Source: Microbispora hainanensis (lineage in GTDB: Bacteria > Actinomycetota > Actinomycetes > Streptosporangiales > Streptosporangiaceae). Taken from it: DNA of 64,000 nucleotides. The position numbers were made by a program, and so were the translations under genes. Location of the stretch: positions 6,262,001 through 6,326,000 of the forward strand of contig NZ_CP108086.1 in the NCBI RefSeq assembly GCF_036186745.1, read 5' to 3'. The notes under the pieces were generated by a model that saw only the letters and a list, made by a program, of their open reading frames with translations, was not told the origin of the DNA and ran no database searches. Below are positions 7,293 to 15,308 of the stretch, piece by piece (position 1 is the stretch's first letter; every line of letters begins with the position of its first letter).

Positions 7293-8387
7293 CCGCCGAG
7301 CCTTGGCATCCTGTGTGATGTAAACCGCCACGCGCTGGTCGGCATCGCGGTGTCCGGTACCGCGCCGGAAAACGCCTGTGGGGTGTTGGCGAGTCTTGAG
7401 CCGGTCGGTGACCGCTCCGGAAGGCATCTCCGGTCCTCGCCGAGCCCGCTCCGTCCGTGCACATTCCGCAAGCTCGGAATGCCCGCGGGGCCCGGTATCG
7501 GGCACAACGCTTCCGGCCCGTCAACGCCCCCCGTGCGCGGCGCGACCTCCCCAGCCTTGACGGAGCCCGCGTAGCCGACGCAACCTCCTTCCGGCCGCTC
7601 ACCATGCCCCCTGTTAGGAGGTGACCTCTCCGGCCCCCACAGAGCCCGCGTTGCCGGTGCCCCTTCCGGCCTGCACGTCCGGACCGCGCACCTGGACCGT
7701 ACGCCCCTGGCGACAGCCCGGAAGCCTCTGCGAATCATCTCCGGGCACAACGCTTCTGGCCGTCGCGGTGCCCTCGTGCTGGGCGCCACCTCTCCCGCCT
7801 CCATAGAGCCTGCGTTGCCGGTGCCCCTTCCGGCCTGCACACCCGGCCTGCACACCCGGCCCGTACACCTGGACTGCACGCCGCGACGACAGCCTGGAAG
7901 GCTTTGCGAGCCGTCTCTGGACGGGGCGTTGCATCGAGGACTGCCTCGCATCGCCGGGCTGGGGCTCCATATTTGCCCAGGTCAGGGTTTGATTCGATGG
8001 TGTGTTCGAGGTAGGCTTGGGGTAGCCGTTGCAGGTGAGCCTAGCTGGCGGGCCGTTGGCCATACGCCGTGTGTTGAGCCGAGTCTGTTGAAGGAAGTCC
8101 CGGTCCGGGCGGTCGGGAAGCCGTTGTTTGCCTTCGTCTGTGCTCCTGGGGGGTTCACCGCCGTGTCCGCGCCGCACTCGCCGTCCGCTGCCGCCGGGCA
8201 GTGCCCGGCACCGCCGGTGCCCTCGGCACGTCCAGGACGCCCGACGGACCCGACAAGTCCAGCACGCGCGCCGCGGCCGCCTCGCCTGGCACGCTCTGCG
8301 GACCCGACACGTCCGGTGGATCCGGCACCTTCAGCATGCCCGACGGGCCCAGTCGGCCCGACACGTCCGGTGCGTGCGGTGGGCGGT
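7293..8387. repeat. 1.1-kb intergenic region with long imperfect tandem repeats
   Basis: No credible gene was found. A unit of about 165 bp is repeated imperfectly: GCGTTGCCGGTGCCCCTTCC with flanking sequence occurs at about 7650 and 7813, with a more diverged copy near 7575, and GGGCACAACGCTTC occurs near 7500 and 7745. From 8220 to 8370 shorter GACCCGACACGTCCGG words recur. The downstream DUF222-HNH frame stays open back to 7776, but the upstream part is repeat DNA with poor codon bias. Confidence 0.6.
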
Positions 8388-11300
8388 GTGTCCTCCCAGG
8401 CCGGGGGCGGTGGTGGGGTGCCGGTGGCGATTCCTGATGGGCTGGCGGTGGTCCCGCCGGGGGCCGAGCTTGCGGGGGTGCTGGCGGGTATCGATGTGGA
8501 GCGGGTGTCGGGGTTCGACACTGTGGAGGTGCTCAAGGCGGCCTACCGGCAGTCCTGTCATGACCGGGCGTGGTTTTTGCGGGTGCTGCTGGAGGTCGGG
8601 CTGCGTGAGGCGTGGTCCGGCGACAGCGTGGTCCGCCTGCAAACACCGGAGGAGTTCGCCCCGGATGAGGCGCGGGCGGCGCTGGTGTGGTCGCGCCGCC
8701 GCGCGGATTCGGCGTTCGAGCTGGCGTGGAATCTGCATCGCCGCCTGCCGGTGCTCGGTGAGGCGATGCTGGAGGGGGTGTTGGATGAGCCGCGGGCGGT
8801 GGCTTTCATCCGCTGGACGAGCGGGTTGACCGACGCCCAGGCCGGCTGGGTTTGCGAGCGCCTGGTGCCTCGGGCGGCGGGGTGGACGGTGGGCGAGCTG
8901 GTCGAGCACGTTCAGCGCATGGTGCTCGCGATCGATCCGGATTGGGCGGAAAAGCGTTATACCGAGGCGGTCCGCAGGCGGCGGGTGGCCGGCACGCGCA
9001 ATGATGACGGTACCGCGACCGTGTCCGGGTTGGACCTGCCGGTGGAGCGGGCGGTGGCCGGGTGCGAGCGGATCGATGAGCTGGCCCGCGCCTGCAAACG
9101 CGCCGGGGACCGCCGCCCGATCGATCACATCCGCGCGGACTTGTTCTTGGGCAGCCTGGATGGCACCTTCGAAGGCCTGACCGACGAGCAGATCGTCACC
9201 CATGTCCTGGCCCACCCTCTCGTGGAACCCGGCGATCCCACCCCCGGCGACACCTCTGACGACATCCCCAGCTCCACCGGCTCGGCCGACTCCCCTGACA
9301 GCCCCGCGAACACCCACACCGGCATCCCTCAGGCTCCCGCAGGCACTACCGCCAGCCCCGCCGGCACCCCCGCAGGCGAGCCGAAGCACGAGCCCAGGCA
9401 GGGCTCCCGACCCGAGCCGAAGCCCGAGCACAAGCGCGACTACGAGCGGAGGTCGGGTAACGGACCCGAGCCGGAAGATGGGCACGGGCACGGGCGGAGG
9501 GTCGCTCCGGAGCCGGAGCGTAGACACGGCCAGAGCACCGCACCACAACCGGAGACCGGGCAGAGGCCGAGCACCGAACCCACGCCTGCGTACGAGCGCG
9601 ACCGGAGCACCGCACCAGAACCAGAGCACGGGCGCGGGCACGACAACAGCGCCGCACCCGAACCAGAGTCGGAGGACGAGCGGAGGCTGAGCACCGGGTC
9701 CGAGTCGGAGCACGAGCGCGGGCGCGACCGGGTCACGGCACCCGCGCCGGAGCCGGAGCACGAGCACGAGCACGGCCAGAGCGCCGCACCCGAGCCGGAG
9801 GACGGGAACGCGTACGCGCACGGGCGGAGGGGCGCACCCGAACCTAGGCAGGAGCGTGAGCACGGCCAGGGCACCGGACCCACGCCCGCGTACGAACACG
9901 ACCAGAGCGCCGCACCCGAACCGGAGGACGGGCACACGCACGGGCGGAGGGGCGCGCCGGAGTCTGAGCGAGGGCACGACCAGAGCGCCGCACCGGAGCC
10001 GGAGCCGAAGGGTGAGCGCGGGTGCGGGGAGCCTCAGCGGTCGCAGGGCCGCCTTGGTGGGGGGCCCGGCGCGACATCGTGGTCGGTGCCGGAGATACGG
10101 GTGGAGCTGACGACGTTGCTCGGGCACGATGAGCACCCGGCGCACCTGCCCGGCTGGGGCATGGTCCACGCCGCCCAGGCACGCCGCATCGTCACCGGCA
10201 TGCTCGGCGGGCAGTGGCGCTATGCCATCTGCACCGACGACGGACACCTGCTCCTGGCCGGCATCACCCGGCACCGCCCCTGCCCGCCCGCCCAACGGCC
10301 ACCCCGCGACATGCGACGCGGCGGCATCGTCGAGCTGCAGATCACCCTCACCCAGCTCCACCGGCTGGCCGCCGCACCGGCCACCACCGGCGCCTGGGCA
10401 CCCCTCATCGCCGACCTCACCCGTCAAGCCCACGCCCAGCTCGGCACCACCCCCGCAACCGGATCACCCGACCGAACCGGATCACCCCACCCGGCAGCAG
10501 CACCTCACCCGGGCCGATCCTGTGACCCGGCTGCAGCGCACGCCCCAGAGGGATCGGGTGACCCGGCCATGCTGGGCGAACAGACCGACCCGGCAGACTC
10601 GGCCGACACGGCCAACACGGCGGGTACGGCCAACACCGCTGGCGCAGTCAGCACCACGGACGCGGTTGGCACGGCAGGCGCAGTCAACACCACAGGCGCG
10701 GCTGGCACGGCCAACTCGGACTCGGCGGGCGCGGCCAACACGACGGGAGTGGCCAACACGGCTGACGCGGTCAACGCGGCGAACTCGGCTGGTGCGGCCA
10801 ACGCGGCCGACATGATCAACGCGGCGGGCACGGCTGACACTGCGGACGCCGCAGGCGCGGCTGAGACGGTTAACGCGGACTCGGCGAACACGACGGGCGC
10901 GGCGAACACGGCAGGCGCAGTCAGCACCACAGGCGCCGCAGGCGCGGCCAACATGGCTGACGTGGTCAACGCGGCAGGCGTGGCGAACACTGCTGACGTG
11001 GTCAATGCCGCAAGCTCGGCGGGCGCGGCCGGTACCGCTGGGGTGGCGAACACGGCGAACGGGGCTGATCGGCGTCATGCCGATGCGACCTTACGCCGAT
11101 ACGTCCAGATCCGGGGCCGGGTCTGCTCCTGGCCGGGCTGCCGCATGCCCGCCACCCGCACCGACCAAGACCACATCCAGGCCTGGGCCGACAACGGCGC
11201 CACCACCGCCGCCAACCTCCACCTGGCCTGCCGCCACGACCACCGCGCCAAGCACCTCGGCGGCTGGCGCGTCACCACCGCAGGCCCCCACCTGATCATC

Positions 11301-11636
11301 TGGACCAGCCCACTCGGACACCCCTACCGCAGCCCACTCCCGAAGATCATCCAGCCCGTCCCCGACCCCCAGCCCCGCACCTGGCCCGACGCCCCACCCG
11401 AACGCCTGCCCGCCGACCTCCCCGGAGCACCAGACACGATCATGGCCCCACCATGCCCTCCCACCACCCCACCAGCACAAACCCCCGCAGAAACCCCGGC
11501 ACAAGCAGCGGGCAGGCAGACAAAGCGGACAGCCGATGCCGACAGTCGCGGCAGGGAAGCGCAGGACAACGGCACATCACAGGACGAATCGGGAGCAAGT
11601 TTCATCCAGCGCGACCTCGAGACACCGCCCTTTTGA
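8388..11636 (+). CDS. DUF222/HNH endonuclease-domain protein with two low-complexity inserts
   Basis: About 1082 residues. Residues about 25-300 are a DUF222 (13E12-type) domain: GAELAGVLAGIDVERVSGFD, CHDRAWFLRVLLEV, DEPRAVAFIRWTSGLTDAQA. A Glu/Pro/His/Arg-rich stretch (about 280-560) follows, then a second conserved block (560-690, LPGWGMVHAAQARRIVTG), then an Ala/Asn/Thr-rich stretch (725-893). The HNH nuclease domain is at 900-980: CSWPGC, DQDHI, NLHLACRHDHRAKH. The fold predicts a metal-dependent DNA nuclease, but the cellular role of the DUF222-HNH family is unknown. The start is uncertain; GTGs at 8163, 8370, 8379, 8388 and 8418 are in frame, and I prefer the 8370-8418 group because DUF222 usually begins near the N-terminus. 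Confidence 0.85.
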   Translation: MSSQAGGGGGVPVAIPDGLAVVPPGAELAGVLAGIDVERVSGFDTVEVLKAAYRQSCHDRAWFLRVLLEVGLREAWSGDSVVRLQTPEEFAPDEARAALVWSRRRADSAFELAWNLHRRLPVLGEAMLEGVLDEPRAVAFIRWTSGLTDAQAGWVCERLVPRAAGWTVGELVEHVQRMVLAIDPDWAEKRYTEAVRRRRVAGTRNDDGTATVSGLDLPVERAVAGCERIDELARACKRAGDRRPIDHIRADLFLGSLDGTFEGLTDEQIVTHVLAHPLVEPGDPTPGDTSDDIPSSTGSADSPDSPANTHTGIPQAPAGTTASPAGTPAGEPKHEPRQGSRPEPKPEHKRDYERRSGNGPEPEDGHGHGRRVAPEPERRHGQSTAPQPETGQRPSTEPTPAYERDRSTAPEPEHGRGHDNSAAPEPESEDERRLSTGSESEHERGRDRVTAPAPEPEHEHEHGQSAAPEPEDGNAYAHGRRGAPEPRQEREHGQGTGPTPAYEHDQSAAPEPEDGHTHGRRGAPESERGHDQSAAPEPEPKGERGCGEPQRSQGRLGGGPGATSWSVPEIRVELTTLLGHDEHPAHLPGWGMVHAAQARRIVTGMLGGQWRYAICTDDGHLLLAGITRHRPCPPAQRPPRDMRRGGIVELQITLTQLHRLAAAPATTGAWAPLIADLTRQAHAQLGTTPATGSPDRTGSPHPAAAPHPGRSCDPAAAHAPEGSGDPAMLGEQTDPADSADTANTAGTANTAGAVSTTDAVGTAGAVNTTGAAGTANSDSAGAANTTGVANTADAVNAANSAGAANAADMINAAGTADTADAAGAAETVNADSANTTGAANTAGAVSTTGAAGAANMADVVNAAGVANTADVVNAASSAGAAGTAGVANTANGADRRHADATLRRYVQIRGRVCSWPGCRMPATRTDQDHIQAWADNGATTAANLHLACRHDHRAKHLGGWRVTTAGPHLIIWTSPLGHPYRSPLPKIIQPVPDPQPRTWPDAPPERLPADLPGAPDTIMAPPCPPTTPPAQTPAETPAQAAGRQTKRTADADSRGREAQDNGTSQDESGASFIQRDLETPPF
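9360..10030 (+). repeat. in-frame Glu-Pro/His-Gly coding repeats
   Basis: Within the DUF222-HNH gene, short words such as GCACCCGAACCGGAG and GGGCACGGGCGGAGG recur many times and encode APEPEHGHGRR-like peptides. The charged stretch has no expected fold and separates two conserved blocks of the protein. It keeps the reading frame throughout. Confidence 0.8.
10590..11060 (+). repeat. in-frame Ala/Asn/Thr-rich coding repeats
   Basis: Around 25-30 imperfect copies of words like GCGGGCGCGGCCAACACG encode AGAANT, AGAVSTT and ADVVNA-type peptides directly before the HNH domain. The repeat unit is 15-18 bp and stays in frame. It looks like slippage-driven expansion of a linker. Confidence 0.8.
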
Positions 11637-11983
11637 CGACTTGACGACGCCTCGCTCGGCACGGGTTCAAGGGAGAAACCGTTCATGGAAGAAGCGTGCG
11701 CGGGGAGTACCGGTTCCTGACGGTCGCTTCACAGCGTGCCGTTGTTCCATCGCTGTTCCATTGGCGCGCCACTTCGGCCGCCCGATTGCGGATCAGCCCG
11801 CTCGCCGACGCCGCGGATCGACCCGCGGAGTTTCTTGGAGTGCCAGGGTTAGGCGGCGCTTCTTGAGCGCCAGGGTCACCTGCCCTTGCTCTGCAGTGCC
11901 TTGGTCCGTAGAACCTTCGTCCGTAGAACCTTCGTCTGTAGCGCCTTCGTCTGCAGGGCCTCCTCGGCCGCGCCGAGCCCTTC
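11637..11983. other. 347-bp intergenic region
   Basis: It lies between the converging HNH and monooxygenase genes. No gene is visible. A 15-bp tandem repeat near the right end is listed separately. I found no strong hairpin terminator. Confidence 0.6.
11900..11959. repeat. 15-bp tandem repeat, four copies
   Basis: CTTGGTCCGTAGAAC, CTTCGTCCGTAGAAC, CTTCGTCTGTAGCGC and CTTCGTCTGCAGGGC lie head to tail, 25 bp past the stop of the monooxygenase gene. Confidence 0.85.
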
Positions 11984-13516
11984 CTAAGCCGCGATGAGGG
12001 TCGGGTCGCCGAACCAGCGGGCCGCAGCGTGCCGGAACGCCTCGCGGTCGGGGTCGCGTCCGCCGGTCCAAGCGACGACGCCGTCGGGCCGGATCAGTAG
12101 GGCGCCGAATCCGAGGTCGTCGCGCACCGGCCCGGCCGCGTAGCGGATCCGGTCCTTCCAGCTCGTCGCCGCGTCGTGCAGGCACTGGCCGGTGGTGAAG
12201 TCGAGCGCGACGCCCTGTCCTTCGCGCAGCAGGTCGCCGAGGCGGGTGCCGTCGGCGAAGTGGAAGTCCGGGGCGGTCCGGCCGACGAGTGGGTGCTCAT
12301 CGCCCAGGTCGTAGCGATGGAACAGTCCCGAGGTGCTGCGGAACACGTGAGTGGTGCCGTCGCGGGTGGCGAGCAGATCGTGGACGAGGCGTCGCAGGGC
12401 CGGGGCGTTGGGGCCGGGGTTCATGGTCGCGACCTGGGCGCGTGACCAGTCGAGGATCGCCGCGCCGACGGGGTGGCGTTCGGAGGTGTAGGTGTCGAGC
12501 AGGCCGTCCGGCGCGGTGCCGTGGACGGTAGCGGCGAGCTTCCATCCGAGGTTCACGGCGTCGCCGATGCCGAGGTTGAGGCCCTGGCCGCCGAGCGGGG
12601 AGTGGATGTGGGCGGCGTCGCCGGCGAGCAGGACGCGGCCGTGCCGGTAGGTCGTGGCCTGCATCGCGCGGTCGGTGAAGCTGGAGGCGAGATGCACCTC
12701 GGTGATGGTCGCGTCGGTGCCGGAGACCCGGCGCAGGACCGTCTGAAGGTGCTCGCGCGTCAACGGCTGCGAGCGATCGAAGGCGCCGCCGTCGAAATCC
12801 ATCATGCCCAGATGTCCATCGAAAGGCGTCCGCAGATACATGCCGGTCGGCGTCAGGGTGAAGCCCAGGCGCAGCGCATGCGGATCGGCGAAGGTGACGT
12901 GGGCGACGTAGCCGGTGAACAGCGGCGGCGTGCCGGCGAAGCGGAAGCCCGCGAGCTCGCGCACCGTGCTGCGCCCGCCGTCGCATCCCACGAGCCAGCG
13001 CGCCGGGTGGTCGCGCCCGCCTGCGCGGGCGACGACGGTGTCGCCGTCCTGGGTCACGGCCTCGACGGCAGCACCCCGCACGACCTGTACGCCGAGCCGG
13101 GCCGCCCGCTCGGCCAGCACCGTGCAGACCGCGTCGAGGCTGGTCATGATGCCCTCCATCGCCGGGCCGGGCAGCCGGAACGGAAGGGCGGCGGTGTCGA
13201 TGCCGGCCGGGTCGAGCGGCATGCCCGCGAAATGGCTCACGGCACGAGGCGCGGGCGCCTCCCGCGCGCCGGGGTCCGCGCCGACCTGCGCCCCGTCGGC
13301 GCCCGAGCCTTTCAGTAGCTCTCCCAGCATCCCGCGGCGGTAGAACGTCTCCATCGATCCGGGGTTCAGGCCCCGCATCCCCAGCGGGAGCGTCTTCCAC
13401 GGTGTGGACGGCTCCTCGTCCCGCTCCAGCACCAGGACCGAGCAGTCCGCCAGCGCCAGCTCACCGGCGAGGAACAGGCCCACCGGGCCGGCCCCCACGA
13501 TCACCACGTCGTACAC
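11984..13516 (-). CDS. FAD-dependent aromatic monooxygenase
   Basis: A 510-residue flavoprotein of the PheA/TfdB (UbiH-like) hydroxylase family, which uses NAD(P)H and O2 to hydroxylate aromatic rings. The FAD dinucleotide fold is DVVIVGAGPVGLFLAGEL at the N-terminus; the second FAD motif is LLAGDAAHIHSPLGGQGLNL at about 290; CDGGRSTVRELAGF is the DG motif. The C-terminal 120 residues form the thioredoxin-like tail of the family (HPLVGRTAPDFHF, GFGALLIRPDGVVAW). Some relatives inactivate rifamycins or tailor polyketides, but the N-terminal signature differs from Rox as I remember it, so I name only the family. The start is a GTG. Three operator-like repeats lie 55-105 bp upstream. Confidence 0.88.
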   Translation of the reverse strand: MYDVVIVGAGPVGLFLAGELALADCSVLVLERDEEPSTPWKTLPLGMRGLNPGSMETFYRRGMLGELLKGSGADGAQVGADPGAREAPAPRAVSHFAGMPLDPAGIDTAALPFRLPGPAMEGIMTSLDAVCTVLAERAARLGVQVVRGAAVEAVTQDGDTVVARAGGRDHPARWLVGCDGGRSTVRELAGFRFAGTPPLFTGYVAHVTFADPHALRLGFTLTPTGMYLRTPFDGHLGMMDFDGGAFDRSQPLTREHLQTVLRRVSGTDATITEVHLASSFTDRAMQATTYRHGRVLLAGDAAHIHSPLGGQGLNLGIGDAVNLGWKLAATVHGTAPDGLLDTYTSERHPVGAAILDWSRAQVATMNPGPNAPALRRLVHDLLATRDGTTHVFRSTSGLFHRYDLGDEHPLVGRTAPDFHFADGTRLGDLLREGQGVALDFTTGQCLHDAATSWKDRIRYAAGPVRDDLGFGALLIRPDGVVAWTGGRDPDREAFRHAAARWFGDPTLIAA

Positions 13517-13570
13517 GTCGAGGCTCCTTCGACCAGGGCCGCCCGGCGGAGGCTCTCAGAGGGCAGCGTT

Positions 13571-13621
13571 TGGAACATCGCTCCAACACTGGAACCGTAC
13601 TCCATGTGGAGCAATGCTCCA
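13571..13621. promoter_or_regulatory. three tandem operators TGGA(A/G)C-N3-(G/A)CTCCA
   Basis: TGGAACATCGCTCCA (13571-13585), TGGAACCGTACTCCA (13590-13604) and TGGAGCAATGCTCCA (13607-13621) are three 15-bp inverted repeats spaced 19 and 17 bp apart, so on roughly the same DNA face. They lie upstream of the monooxygenase start. This is the pattern of a dimeric repressor of TetR or MarR type; the divergent MarR/GbsR protein is the nearest candidate. Confidence 0.75.
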
Positions 13622-13771
13622 AACCTGTGTGCGGACGCGTCAGGCCGGATTCGGGTCGGAGTCCGCGCGGTCGCCGCCGCGGGCGATCGAGGGTCGTTCC
13701 AAGCAAAGATTGACATTGATAGACATTTCAGTCAGAGTTGAAACAACTAGCAACCAGTTATGGAGCACGCC

Positions 13772-13885
13772 ATGGAACGCGTGGCCTTCAACGGCCTCGT
13801 CACCCGCTGCGCGGGCGAGCCCAAGTGCCTCGCGGACATCACCCCGACACCCACCTCCGAGACGGTGGCCGCCATGGCACAGTGA
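13772..13885 (+). CDS. small open reading frame, 37 residues
   Basis: A 37-codon frame with nearly all G/C third positions and GGAG six bases before its ATG encodes MERVAFNGLVTRCAGEPKCL and then a Thr/Pro-rich tail ending AAMAQ. An in-frame ATG 12 bp upstream is an alternative start. It precedes the MarR/GbsR gene by 46 bp in the same direction. I recognise no family. Two cysteines, small size and a methyltransferase two genes downstream could suggest a processed peptide, but nothing in the sequence proves that. Confidence 0.4.
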   Translation: MERVAFNGLVTRCAGEPKCLADITPTPTSETVAAMAQ

Positions 13886-13931
13886 ACCGGCACACGGAAC
13901 CGGCACGCGATCGACAAGGGAGGACGCGACG

Positions 13932-14387
13932 ATGAGCACTGAGGCACAGCAGGACCGGCTGCTCCGCTGGGTGGAGCGGGTGGCGGCCTTCTGCGTCGAG
14001 GAGTGGGGGCTGCCGCCCATCACCGGGCGCATCCTCGGCTGGCTCATGATCTGCGATCCGGCCGAGCAGTCCGCCGGCCAGATCGCGGACGTCATCCAGG
14101 CCAGCCGGGCTTCGCTCACCTCGAACATGCGTTTCCTCACGGCCATCGGCCTGGTCAAGAAGGTGAGAAGGCCCGGCGATCGCGTCTCCTACTACCGCAT
14201 CGAAGACGACGCCTGGCAGAAGGTCATCCAGCGCAAGCTCGAAAGCCTGAGCGCGTTCGGCGAGATCGCCGACGAAGGGCTCGACATCGTGGGCGGCGAG
14301 GGGCACCGCACCGAGCGCATCAAGGCCGCCCACGACTCCCTGACGTGGCTGCAGGACCTCGCAGCCCGTCATCCGTTACACCGTTAA
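13932..14387 (+). CDS. GbsR/MarR-type transcriptional regulator
   Basis: A 151-residue winged-helix regulator. The N-terminus WVERVAAFCVEEWGLPPITG followed by RILGWLMICDP is characteristic of the GbsR branch of MarR proteins. The recognition region is AGQIADVIQASRASLTSNMR and the wing is KVRRPGDRVSYYRIEDDAW. A C-terminal helical region would support dimerisation. It has GGGAGG ahead of its ATG and lies 9 bp before the methyltransferase, so they are an operon. It may bind the operator array upstream of the divergent monooxygenase. Confidence 0.85.
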   Translation: MSTEAQQDRLLRWVERVAAFCVEEWGLPPITGRILGWLMICDPAEQSAGQIADVIQASRASLTSNMRFLTAIGLVKKVRRPGDRVSYYRIEDDAWQKVIQRKLESLSAFGEIADEGLDIVGGEGHRTERIKAAHDSLTWLQDLAARHPLHR

Positions 14388-14396
14388 GGAATCCCC

Positions 14397-15209
14397 ATGC
14401 ACCGCCTGCACCCCCAGCTCGGGCTGATCCAGGAAACGTCGCTCCTCACTCTCTACGCCAAGGCCCTGGACGCCGTACGGCCCAGCCCGATCCTCGGCGA
14501 CACGCTCGCCGCCGACCTGGCAGACACCATCGACTACGACTTCGGCAAGCTGAAGGTCAAGCCCAGCCTCGTCGTCAGCACGGCACTGCGCACCAAGAAG
14601 CTCGACGACGTCGTCCGCGCCTTCATGGCCGCTCATCCCGGATGCGTGGTGCTCGACCTGGGCTGCGGCCTGGACACCCGGGTGTTCCGCTGTGCTCCGC
14701 CGCCCGGCGTCGACTGGTACGACATCGACTTCCCGGAAGTGGTGGACCTGCGGGCCGAGTGCCTGCCCGGCCCTTCCCACCTGGTCGGAGCCGACCTCAC
14801 CAGTACAGACTGGATCACAGCCGTCCCCGGCGACCGCCCGGCGATGATCGTCGCCGAGGGGGTGTTCCCCTTCATGACCGGCGACTCCTTCCAGTCGCTG
14901 ACCCGGGCGCTGACCGGCCACTTCCCTTCGGGCGAGCTCGCGCTCAACGGCTACACGCGATTCGCCGCCTGGACGATGAAATATCACCCGACGATCAAGG
15001 CGCTCGGCGTCAAGGCCGCCCAGGGCTTCGACGACCCGCACGAACCGGAGTCCTGGCACGCCGGCCTCGAACTGGTCGAGGAGCAGTTCGTCACCCGCGC
15101 ACCGGAAACGGCCCTGTTCCCGCAACCCCTGCGCGCGCTGAGCCGTCTCATGGCCCGCAGCACGGCCTTGTCCCGGCAAGGGGCACGCATTCTCCGCTAT
15201 CGGTTCTGA
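14397..15209 (+). CDS. SAM-dependent methyltransferase, LCM/PPM family
   Basis: A 270-residue class I methyltransferase of the leucine carboxyl methyltransferase-like family (PF04072), found with secondary metabolism O-methylation. The SAM site is VVLDLGCGLDTRVFR at about 80-95, followed by WYDIDFPEVVDLR and by the family motif IVAEGVFPFM. It has no membrane segments. It follows the MarR/GbsR gene by 9 bp and is probably controlled by it. A fragment of a close homologue is found at 37362-37475. Confidence 0.85.
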   Translation: MHRLHPQLGLIQETSLLTLYAKALDAVRPSPILGDTLAADLADTIDYDFGKLKVKPSLVVSTALRTKKLDDVVRAFMAAHPGCVVLDLGCGLDTRVFRCAPPPGVDWYDIDFPEVVDLRAECLPGPSHLVGADLTSTDWITAVPGDRPAMIVAEGVFPFMTGDSFQSLTRALTGHFPSGELALNGYTRFAAWTMKYHPTIKALGVKAAQGFDDPHEPESWHAGLELVEEQFVTRAPETALFPQPLRALSRLMARSTALSRQGARILRYRF

Positions 15210-15308
15210 GCCCGCGCGACCGGCGGTGGCGGCAAGCGGGAGGGGCGGGCGCGGCACCGTCGTCGGAGCCCGGGCATCGCGGCATCGACGCCGTACGCGG
15301 GCGAGACG

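Noticed and set aside
7776-8387. Extension of the DUF222-HNH frame upstream to an ATG at 7776
   Set aside because: The extra 200 codons cross repeat DNA with weak third-position bias and no domain; DUF222 normally starts near the N-terminus.
8331-10433. 700-codon open frame on the minus strand inside the HNH gene
   Set aside because: It mirrors the repeats of the real gene, is Arg/Pro-rich without domains, and lacks a proper start.
11984-13516. Rifampicin monooxygenase (Rox) as the identity of the FAD enzyme
   Set aside because: The family fits but the N-terminal signature differs from Rox as I know it and there is no rifamycin-associated element at its promoter.
13404-13713. Plus-strand frames across the monooxygenase promoter
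   Set aside because: They overlap the operator array and the monooxygenase start and have no coding features.
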